NCBI GenBank assembly: GCA_947457715.1
Contig: CANGXK010000036.1
Location: forward strand, 1-11,877
Source: Gemmatimonadota bacterium
GTDB lineage: Bacteria > Gemmatimonadota > Gemmatimonadetes > Gemmatimonadales > Gemmatimonadaceae
Reading direction: 5' to 3'
DNA length: 11,877 nt
The notes under the pieces are model-generated. The model had not been told where the DNA came from. It saw nothing but the letters and a program-made list of their open reading frames with translations, and made no database searches. Shown piece after piece: positions 5,959 to 11,877 of the stretch (its first letter is position 1; each line of letters starts with the position of its first letter). The position numbers and the translations under genes were made by a program.

Positions 5959-8900
5959 TCAGTAAGTGAATCGCGCACTGACGGACCACACGCGCGGAAT
6001 GGGATAACCGCCGAAGTCGAAGCCGCGATCAGCGGCCGTGGTCTGCGCCGAGCCGACACCGCCGGCGTTGGTGCCGAACAGGTTCATCTCGGGATCGAAG
6101 CCGCTATAGTTGGTCCACACCGCGAGATTGCGGCCGGAGACCGTCACATCGATGCCGTCCTTGAACAGACGACGCGTGGCCGGCACATCGAGCGTGTAGG
6201 TGGCCGAGAGTTCGCGCAGCTTCACGAACGACCCGTCCTCCACCCAGTATTCGAAGATGCCCTGCGTGCGCGCGTTAAAGCCCGGCGGCAGCTTGCGCGG
6301 ATCACCGTACGGCAGCAGTTCACGCTCGAACGACTTGGAGTTGCTGGCCACGCCAGCGTTCTGCGCGCGCGTGGAAAGGTTCATGACGTCGTTGCCGAAT
6401 ACGCCGTCCAGCAACATACGGAACCGGAGCTTCTTGCCCAGTGTGAACTCGTTCAGCAGCGAACCGAGCCACGACGGATTCGGATCGCCGATCACCTTGT
6501 TCAGCGAGTCGTTGCAGGTGCCCTCGCTGATCGCCTGACGCTGCGCCAGCGTGGCACCCATGTCGACTGTCTGGTTGCTGCGGCGATAGCGGCCGAGCGA
6601 GTCGAGCAGGAGCGCGCCGGTCACGCAGTTGCGCGCCGCGTACGAGCCGTAGAACACGCCGGCCGGCTGACCGGCACGAATGCGATTCGGATAGCCACCG
6701 GCCGACTGGAAATCGAGAATGTCCAAGCTCTCGACCATGTTCTTGTTGGTCGAGTACGTCGCCGTCGTGGACCACTTGAAGTTGGCCTTGTCCACGTTGG
6801 TCGACTTCACCATCAACTCGACACCCTTGTTCGACATGCTGCCGATCGGGAAGAACTGGCGTGAGAAGCCGGAGCTCGTGGCGAGCGGACGGAAGAACAG
6901 CAGGTCCGACACGAGGCGGTTGTAGTACGTCGCATCAACGGAGAGCTTGCCGTTGAGCAGACCAGCCTCGGCACCGACTTCCCATTCTCGTGCGCGCTCG
7001 TTGCGTAGCGTCGGGTTGCCGAATGTCACATCGTTCACGAAGCCCGGCCGGCCGGCGAACGGCAGTTGCGCGTAGGTGATGTACTGCGAATAGGCATTTG
7101 CGATGCCCGGCTGGCTGCCCGCCCAACCCAGCGCACTGCGCACACGCAGGTTGTTCACGAGCCCGTCGCCCTTGTTCAGTACCACGTAGGAGGCCGACAG
7201 CTTGGGGAAGGCCTGCCAGCGCTCCGACGGTGCGAACGTGCTGGACGCGTCGTAGCGCACCGCACCGCTCAGGAACAGGCGGTCCTTGATGGCGACTTCC
7301 TGCTGCCCGAAGAAGCCGAGTGTGCGCAGTTCGACTTCCGTCTGCCCCGCGCTGAACACCGAGCCCGCGCCCACCAGTTCGCCCACCGGCGCGAGACCGT
7401 TGGCGACCGCGTTCGTGGTTCGCACCTTCTGGCTCGTATAGTTGAAGCCACCGGTCGTGCGCATTTCCACCGCGCCGATCGGCTTCCAGGAATACGTGGC
7501 GATGCCATCCTGATTAACGATACGGTTGCCCTGAAACACCGACTGCGAGCGGCCCGTGGCGTTGGGCGCCGTGCCCAGCACAGCGTTGCGCGGAATGAAC
7601 TGCCGCTGCTCGAACGACGTGTTGTCCACGCCGATGGTGTAGTCGAGCACGAGCTGCGACACCGGGCTCCACGTCAGCTTGCTCGAGCCGATGAAGCGAT
7701 CGATCGTTTGCGGATTCTTGATGCGATCGATCGCCAGCAACGGATTCGTGCCGAGGGCCGGCGGCAGCGGATAGATGCCGTTCACCGGTCGGAAGTCCAC
7801 GTTCGTGGGCGCGAAGAACAGCGAGCCCATAATGCCGTAGTCGTTCTGCTCACCGAACGCCTGGAACTGGTTCTGCGTGGTGACGTAGTTGGCCGTCACG
7901 TTGGCGACCAGCTTGGGGCTGAGCGTCTGCTGCAGGTTGATGCGGGCGCCCTGACGGCGCGACGACGTGCTCCTGAGGATGCCATCTTCGGCCGAGGCAT
8001 TTCCGCTCAGGAAATAGCGCGTCTGCTCGTTACCGCCGTCCACGGTGAGGTTCTGCTCCATTCCCGACGCGCGCGCGAAGATGTCGTCTTGATAGTTGAA
8101 GCGCGCCACCGGCAAGCCGTTGGCGTCGAACGGATATAGGTTGAACGGCTGCTGCTCGCGCAGCTCGTTCGACGAGTAGCGGCTCGAAAGCGAGAAGCGG
8201 GGCTTGCCGATGTTGCCGCGCTTGGTGAAGATCTGCACCACGCCGTTGTTCGCGCGGGATCCGTACAGTGCCGCTGCTGCCGCGCCGCGAATGATCTCGA
8301 TGCGCTCGACATCAGCCGGATTGAGGTCGGCCAGACGGTTCTGCGGATTCGAGCGACCACCGAGGTCGGCGAGCTGCGCCGAGCCGTTGTCGATGATCAC
8401 GCCGTCAACGATGTACAGCGGATCGGAGCCCGAGATGAACGAGTTGGTGCCGCGCAGACGCACCGACATGCCGCCGCCGCCGGGACCGCCGGAGTTCTGC
8501 GAAATCTGCGCGCCAGCCACCTTGCCCTGCAGCGCCTGATCGAGCGTGACCGACTGGGCCCGGCTGATGATGGTCGAGTCCACCGACGCAATGCTCGTTC
8601 CTACTTTGCGCTTCTCGGTGGGAGCCGCCGAGCCGGTGACGACGACTTCGCTCAGGTTGATCGCACTCATGCGCAGCCTGACATCCAGCGTCGACATGGC
8701 ACCCACCGTCACGGTGACCGGCAACGCCGTCTGTGAGTAGCCGATGCGTCGCACGGTGATCACCCGCGCGCCGGCAGGAACGCCGACCAGCACGTACTCG
8801 CCGTTGCTGCCGCTGGTGACGCCCACTCGGGTCCCAGAGACCGTGACCTGCGCCTCCGCCAGCCCCCGTCCGTTCGCCGCATCGGTCACCGTGCCGCGCA

Positions 8901-8997
8901 CGGTTCCGGTCCCGGATTGTGCCGCCAGCAGCGCCGGCGGTACGAAGAGCGCCAGCGCGAGCACTCGCATGCTGCGCCAGCCCTGTCGAAACATCAT
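5959..8997 (-). CDS. SusC/RagA-family TonB-dependent outer membrane transporter
   Basis: The 1012-residue protein has a signal peptide (residues 1-27, MRVLALALFVPPALLAAQ). It is followed by a carboxypeptidase-regulatory-like domain (about 30-108) typical of SusC proteins. A TonB-box-like SEVVVTG lies at 116-122. The plug domain contains QALQGKVAGAQISQNSG, VRLRGTNS, and SDPLYIVDGV, the RagA signature (about 155-200). The remainder is a TonB-dependent beta-barrel rich in aromatic and alternating residues, ending in the terminal aromatic RFTY. It imports large nutrients using energy from TonB and pairs with the SusD just downstream. The ATG at 8997 has GGAG 7 nt upstream; the GTG at 9027 was rejected because it precedes that ribosome site. 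No clear promoter was found in the 166 nt up to the methyltransferase stop. Confidence 0.93.
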   Translation of the reverse strand: MMFRQGWRSMRVLALALFVPPALLAAQSGTGTVRGTVTDAANGRGLAEAQVTVSGTRVGVTSGSNGEYVLVGVPAGARVITVRRIGYSQTALPVTVTVGAMSTLDVRLRMSAINLSEVVVTGSAAPTEKRKVGTSIASVDSTIISRAQSVTLDQALQGKVAGAQISQNSGGPGGGGMSVRLRGTNSFISGSDPLYIVDGVIIDNGSAQLADLGGRSNPQNRLADLNPADVERIEIIRGAAAAALYGSRANNGVVQIFTKRGNIGKPRFSLSSRYSSNELREQQPFNLYPFDANGLPVARFNYQDDIFARASGMEQNLTVDGGNEQTRYFLSGNASAEDGILRSTSSRRQGARINLQQTLSPKLVANVTANYVTTQNQFQAFGEQNDYGIMGSLFFAPTNVDFRPVNGIYPLPPALGTNPLLAIDRIKNPQTIDRFIGSSKLTWSPVSQLVLDYTIGVDNTSFEQRQFIPRNAVLGTAPNATGRSQSVFQGNRIVNQDGIATYSWKPIGAVEMRTTGGFNYTSQKVRTTNAVANGLAPVGELVGAGSVFSAGQTEVELRTLGFFGQQEVAIKDRLFLSGAVRYDASSTFAPSERWQAFPKLSASYVVLNKGDGLVNNLRVRSALGWAGSQPGIANAYSQYITYAQLPFAGRPGFVNDVTFGNPTLRNERAREWEVGAEAGLLNGKLSVDATYYNRLVSDLLFFRPLATSSGFSRQFFPIGSMSNKGVELMVKSTNVDKANFKWSTTATYSTNKNMVESLDILDFQSAGGYPNRIRAGQPAGVFYGSYAARNCVTGALLLDSLGRYRRSNQTVDMGATLAQRQAISEGTCNDSLNKVIGDPNPSWLGSLLNEFTLGKKLRFRMLLDGVFGNDVMNLSTRAQNAGVASNSKSFERELLPYGDPRKLPPGFNARTQGIFEYWVEDGSFVKLRELSATYTLDVPATRRLFKDGIDVTVSGRNLAVWTNYSGFDPEMNLFGTNAGGVGSAQTTAADRGFDFGGYPIPRVWSVSARFTY

Positions 8998-9163
8998 CCG
9001 TTGGCTCCGGGTATACGGGTCTGCCACGGAACGGCGTGAGCGCCGGCCGTGGCCCTGTCAGGTCATGGAATGCGGGACGCAAACCGCGACGTCCCCAGCC
9101 GATCCCGGCAGGGGCGGAGGCGTCGCGGCCACCGCACCAGGACCGTGGAAAGTGCAACGGGCG

Positions 9164-9910
9164 CTAGCATCGCGGCGCGCAATGCAGCAGCAACGATAGT
9201 GGCCGGCGCGTCTCCGGGTGCAGCGGTTCCTCCATTTGGCGGATATCCAGCCCCGCAGCATCAAGCTCACGGTGCCACGAGCGCAGTGTCCGGAAGTACC
9301 ACGGCATCGTATCGGGAAACGTGACACCGAACCCTTGGAACTGCTCCTCACGCCATCCGCACTCGTACGGCCCGTCGCCCATTGCCGGCCAGGGGTGCAC
9401 CGTCTGAATGAGGAGGCGGCCATCGGGTGCCAAGCGCCGGGCGAGTGCACCGAGCAGTGGACTGAGCGGATCGCCCAGCAGGGCAAAGTTGCACACGATC
9501 AGATTCCACATTCCGGCGAGCTCGTGCTCATCGGCCTCGGCGCCGGCGATGCACTGCTCGTAGCTGACCGCAGCGAAGCGGACGCCGGGCATCGGCAGCG
9601 CGCGGGCCTGCTCGATCAGGGCGACGCTGCCATCGATGCCAACGACGTCGCGCGACGGGTGAGCGATCGCCCGCGCCAGCCATCCTTCGCCACAGCCGAC
9701 ATCCAACACCCGGTCTGCCACCCGGCCCGCACATGCCGCGACGATCGCCGCGTCGGTGCCCGCGCGACGACTGGGAATGCGCTGCTCGCGGACAGCGACG
9801 GTCCATGCCGCGGCGTTCGCGTCCCAGCTCGCTCGCAGACGCGCGTCGGGCGGTGGCGGCGGGGCCGGAACGAAGTCGTGGTCCACTGACGTTGACTCCA
9901 CAGCGCGCAT
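9164..9910 (-). CDS. Class I SAM-dependent methyltransferase
   Basis: The 248-residue protein shows motif I, VLDVGCGEG, at about residues 68-76, binding the methionine part of S-adenosylmethionine. An acidic residue at the end of strand 2 (GIDGS, about D93) contacts the ribose. The post-motif segment NLIVCNFALLGD (136-147) and the APDGRLLIQTVHP strand (161-173) are also typical. The first 30 residues are disordered and proline-rich. The substrate is unknown. The ATG at 9910 shares one base with the stop of the upstream DoxX-like gene (TGATG), so translation is probably coupled; a GTG at 9937 is a less likely start. The two genes appear cotranscribed, although no functional link between methyltransferase and DoxX-like proteins is evident. 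There is no sign of truncation. Confidence 0.85.
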   Translation of the reverse strand: MRAVESTSVDHDFVPAPPPPPDARLRASWDANAAAWTVAVREQRIPSRRAGTDAAIVAACAGRVADRVLDVGCGEGWLARAIAHPSRDVVGIDGSVALIEQARALPMPGVRFAAVSYEQCIAGAEADEHELAGMWNLIVCNFALLGDPLSPLLGALARRLAPDGRLLIQTVHPWPAMGDGPYECGWREEQFQGFGVTFPDTMPWYFRTLRSWHRELDAAGLDIRQMEEPLHPETRRPLSLLLHCAPRC

Positions 9911-10281
9911 CAGGTCTGCTTCGCGATCCAGAGGCACATGGCCAGCACGGCGAGGGCGGGCAGCAAGCGCCGCATCGGGTCCTTCACCTTCACGTGCATC
10001 GCGATCGCGCCCACCATCAGCGCGGCCACGAGCAGCGCCGCGGGGCGCACGATCGACGGCACCCAGATTCCCGCGATCAGCACGAGGCCCGCCAGCGTCT
10101 TGAGACCGCCCACGACGTAGAACATCCAGGCCGGCAACCCGTACACGTCGAACTCCCCGCGTAGCGATTGCGCCTGTCCGCCACGGTAGTCCGTGGGGCC
10201 ACCGGCGCGCATCACCCAGACATTCAGCAGTCCGAGTCCCACCACCAGCTGCAGTATCGCGAGGATCGGTGACGACGGCAT
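9910..10281 (-). CDS. DoxX-like small integral membrane protein
   Basis: The 123-residue protein has four hydrophobic segments at roughly residues 4-24, 48-68, 73-91 and 101-119 in the DoxX-like pattern. It includes a late MHVKVKDPMRRLLPAL stretch, a recurring feature of the DoxX_2 group. DoxX-like proteins are small inner membrane proteins, some tied to quinone or redox functions; this member's function is unknown. An ATG at 10293 would add four residues, but GGAG 6 nt before the ATG at 10281 favours the inner start. The stop overlaps the methyltransferase ATG. It is divergent from a second DoxX-like gene starting at 10345, leaving a short spacer for both promoters. Confidence 0.68.
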   Translation of the reverse strand: MPSSPILAILQLVVGLGLLNVWVMRAGGPTDYRGGQAQSLRGEFDVYGLPAWMFYVVGGLKTLAGLVLIAGIWVPSIVRPAALLVAALMVGAIAMHVKVKDPMRRLLPALAVLAMCLWIAKQT

Positions 10282-10344
10282 CGCGGTCTCCATCGAAGAA
10301 GTGTCAGTCGTGCACCAACGTGTTCCTCAATAAACAACGGTCTC

Positions 10345-10704
10345 ATGACGCTCGCAGTTCGCATCGCCTTCGTGCTGTCGGTCGTGCTCTTCCTGAGTTA
10401 CGGCGTGAGTTGCCTGTTCATGGGCGCCATGGCCGAGGAGTTCGCCCGGTACGACCTGACCAGGTTCCGGCGTCTCGTGGGCCTTCTGGAGGTGCTTGGC
10501 GCGCTCGGATTACTGGGAAGTCTCGTCGTCCCGCTGCTGGTGTTTCCGTCCACCGCCGGACTGGCCCTCCTCATGGCGCTCGGTGTAATCACGCGTGTGC
10601 GGGTCCGCGACCCATGGACAGACGCAATCCCCGCCGGCGTGCTCATGGTGATCAACTGGTTCCTGTTTGGTGCCGCAGTGCAGGGCATCCGGGTTGGCGA
10701 CTGA
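10345..10704 (+). CDS. Second DoxX-like small integral membrane protein
   Basis: The 119-residue protein has four predicted membrane spans: about residues 5-27 (IAFVLSVVLFLSYGVSCLF), 45-66 (VGLLEVLGALGLLGSLVVP), 67-82 and 95-112. The segment MAEEFARYDLTRFRRLVGLLEVLGALGLL is typical of DoxX-like family proteins, where a short amphipathic loop follows the first span. A conserved-looking TRVRVRDPW, as in the neighbouring protein's VKVKDPM, sits between spans 3 and 4. The function is unknown. It is transcribed away from the other DoxX-like gene, and the two are related in layout but clearly diverged in sequence. A ribosome site is not obvious before the ATG at 10345. Confidence 0.7.
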   Translation: MTLAVRIAFVLSVVLFLSYGVSCLFMGAMAEEFARYDLTRFRRLVGLLEVLGALGLLGSLVVPLLVFPSTAGLALLMALGVITRVRVRDPWTDAIPAGVLMVINWFLFGAAVQGIRVGD

Positions 10705-10746
10705 GGAGTAATCGGACGCCGGGATCGGCGCAGTACTCAGGCTGGT

Positions 10747-10789
10747 GCGGGACTCCTCGCAGGCTTCCTGCGAGCGAAAGTGGTCCCGC
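10747..10789 (+). terminator. Strong two-part hairpin, possible terminator or attenuator
   Basis: An 8-bp perfect stem, CTCGCAGG with CCTGCGAG (10756-10763 / 10767-10774) around a CTT loop, is enclosed by a second 7-bp stem, GCGGGAC with GTCCCGC (10747-10753 / 10783-10789). Asymmetric bulges of 2 and 8 nt separate the stems. It lies 43 nt after the DoxX-like stop. There is no T-run after it, so it is not a classical intrinsic terminator in this direction. It may block read-through, stabilise the upstream mRNA, or be a regulatory structure. Confidence 0.45.
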
Positions 10790-10800
10790 GGTGTGTACGT

Positions 10801-10829
10801 TTGACATCATGAGGCTCACGGCGTACGCT
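10801..10829 (+). promoter_or_regulatory. Candidate promoter for the Ig-like lipoprotein gene
   Basis: TTGACA (10801-10806) is a perfect -35 box. At 17-bp spacing TACGCT (10824-10829) matches the -10 consensus at three of six positions, including the important T1, A2 and T6. Transcription would begin near 10836. That would place the ATG at 10809 upstream of the RNA and favour the ATG at 10878. No Shine-Dalgarno is seen before 10878. Confidence 0.4.
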
Positions 10830-10834
10830 GCTGC

Positions 10835-10862
10835 CTTCGGTCCGCTTCGGTCCGCTTCGGTC
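10835..10862. repeat. 10-bp tandem repeat, 2.8 copies (CTTCGGTCCG)
   Basis: CTTCGGTCCG occurs at 10835-10844 and 10845-10854, with eight bases of a third copy to 10862. The unit is not a multiple of three. It lies between two in-frame ATGs (10809 and 10878) of the following gene, thus either in its leader or in its first codons. Confidence 0.85.
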
Positions 10863-10877
10863 TCCCGCCCCGCATCA

Positions 10878-11877
10878 ATGCCGCTCTCTGCCGGCCGCCG
10901 CCTTTTGTGTGGCCTCGTTGCCGTTCTCGCCGTCTCCGCCTGCGGCGGTGATCCGGCGTCCCCCGACATCCCGCCCGTTGTGGCCATTACGGCCACCAAT
11001 GGGGTGACCTCGCTGACCGCCGGGAGCTCTGTGTTGCTGTCGGCAACGCTGACCGACAAGCGTGGCAAGCTCGCCAGCGGCGCGGCGTTCAGCTGGAGTT
11101 CTGCCAACAGCGCCATCGCGTCCGTGTCGTCTACGGGGATGGTAACGAGCGCGCAGGCCGGGACGACCACGATCAGTGCGACCTCCGGCGGCGCCACCGG
11201 CAACATCACGATCGCGGTAACCCCGGGAACCCCGGCCAAGCTGGTGATGGCCACACAACCCACGGGCGGTGCGTCGGGGGCGCGCCTATCCACGCAGCCG
11301 GTGGTGGAGGTGCGCGATCAATACGACAACATCGTCACAGCGACCTCCACGCTTGTGAACGTGGGGCTGGTCGGGGCAGGAACGCTCACCGGCAGTGTGA
11401 CGATCCCCTCGCAGCAGGGCATCGCCCGATTTACCGACTTGGCCGTTGCCGGCCTGACCGGAGAGCGATCGTTGCAATTCTCCGCCACCGGGCTCACGAC
11501 GGTCGCTTCCGCGCCGTTCAACATCACCCCGGGCGCCGCGGCGACGCTGGTCTATGTCGGCGCGGCGCCGCGTCTTCGCAGCGGCATACCCACGGGCTCG
11601 CCGCTCCAGGTACAGCTGCGCGACCGTGACGGGAACGACGTGGCGGTGGCGGGCCGCCGAGTGACGGTGGTGGCAACGGGAGGATCGGGTGTCACGACGG
11701 CGGTGAATACGACGGTTTCGACCGACGCGCAGGGGCGGGCGAGCTTCGGTGCCCTCACGGTGACCGGTGTGGCCGGCACGCGAATCCTCACGTTTGTCGC
11801 TGACTCCACCACCGTCATCGCCAATGCGATCATCAGCGCGCCGCTCTCCGGCGGTCGCGCCACGCGCCTCGTGATCA
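10878..11877 (+). CDS. Secreted lipoprotein with bacterial Ig-like repeats, truncated by the window edge
   Basis: The frame from ATG 10878 is open to the window end (333 codons so far). It has a signal peptide with a lipobox (VSAC, C22), then a Big2-like domain at about residues 33-115 (VTSLTAGSSVLLSATLTD, FSWSSANSAIASVSSTGMVT). Repeated Ig-like units follow, each opening with a short A-x-L-V motif: PAKLVM at 119, AATLVY at 221 and ATRLVI near 327, a period of about 100-105 residues. The units also share V-x-V-R-D-x-x-x-N and a serine/threonine-rich beta pattern. Such proteins are surface-exposed and often adhesive; the ligand is unknown. An in-frame ATG at 10809 would add 23 residues and separate the signal peptide from the N-terminus, so 10878 is preferred. 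The C-terminal part is outside the window. Confidence 0.82.
   Translation, partial: MPLSAGRRLLCGLVAVLAVSACGGDPASPDIPPVVAITATNGVTSLTAGSSVLLSATLTDKRGKLASGAAFSWSSANSAIASVSSTGMVTSAQAGTTTISATSGGATGNITIAVTPGTPAKLVMATQPTGGASGARLSTQPVVEVRDQYDNIVTATSTLVNVGLVGAGTLTGSVTIPSQQGIARFTDLAVAGLTGERSLQFSATGLTTVASAPFNITPGAAATLVYVGAAPRLRSGIPTGSPLQVQLRDRDGNDVAVAGRRVTVVATGGSGVTTAVNTTVSTDAQGRASFGALTVTGVAGTRILTFVADSTTVIANAIISAPLSGGRATRLVI

Noticed and set aside
7066..8139. 357-residue plus-strand ORF inside susC
   Set aside because: It is antisense to a confident TonB-dependent transporter and is histidine- and arginine-rich in the way typical of shadows. The 365-residue ORF at 5767-6864 was rejected for the same reason.
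8998..9163. Promoter and terminator between the methyltransferase and susC
   Set aside because: Scanning found only a lone TTGCAC with no matching -10 box and no stable hairpin with a T-run. I cannot support a site here.
10652..11293. 213-residue minus-strand ORF over the lipoprotein start
   Set aside because: The plus strand has a lipobox and Big2-like sequence in the same stretch. The ORF only mirrors its valine/alanine-rich codons.

Overview
The window is GC-rich bacterial DNA, free of rRNA or tRNA genes, that looks chromosomal and accessory. A SusC/SusD pair in a high-GC genome, a DUF4397 protein, a Big2-type lipoprotein and many alanine- and arginine-rich proteins suggest Gemmatimonadota (Gemmatimonas-like). 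That placement is inference, because no phylogenetic marker is present.

Left part (1-3644): the 5' end of an ATPase gene (AAA_14/DUF4143 type, Walker A visible) runs off the left edge on the minus strand. Divergent from it is a tightly coupled three-gene operon (438-1899): a GIY-YIG-family protein, a DUF2239 protein and a SnoaL-like protein. Consecutive genes overlap by 4 nt (ATGA). The operon is preceded by a near-consensus promoter (TTGACA, 17 bp, TAGAAT) and two copies of a palindromic 12-mer that look like repressor sites. A short AT-rich spacer with nested inverted repeats then leads into a hipB-hipA toxin-antitoxin pair (1963-3644). Its kinase motifs are intact, and HipB may be translated from a leaderless or nearly leaderless mRNA.

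Middle part (3647-8997, all minus strand): susC, susD and a DUF4397 gene form one outer-membrane uptake operon with gaps of 19 and 11 nt. Directly after the DUF4397 stop lies a small C-terminal remnant of an alpha/beta hydrolase with its catalytic-histidine region still readable. This suggests that a degradative enzyme once encoded here has been lost. The remnant stop and the hipA stop converge with only 2 nt between them.

Right part (9164-11877): a DoxX-like membrane protein gene and a SAM-dependent methyltransferase gene share one base at their junction (minus strand). A second DoxX-like gene is transcribed divergently from them. After a strong 43-nt hairpin come a candidate promoter and a 10-bp tandem repeat. 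Then a large secreted lipoprotein with Ig-like repeats begins and runs off the right edge.

The most interesting part is the left third: an operator-controlled GIY-YIG/DUF2239/SnoaL operon placed between an ATPase gene and a HipBA module. Its function is not known to me. The rest reads as ordinary nutrient uptake and envelope functions with one decayed gene.
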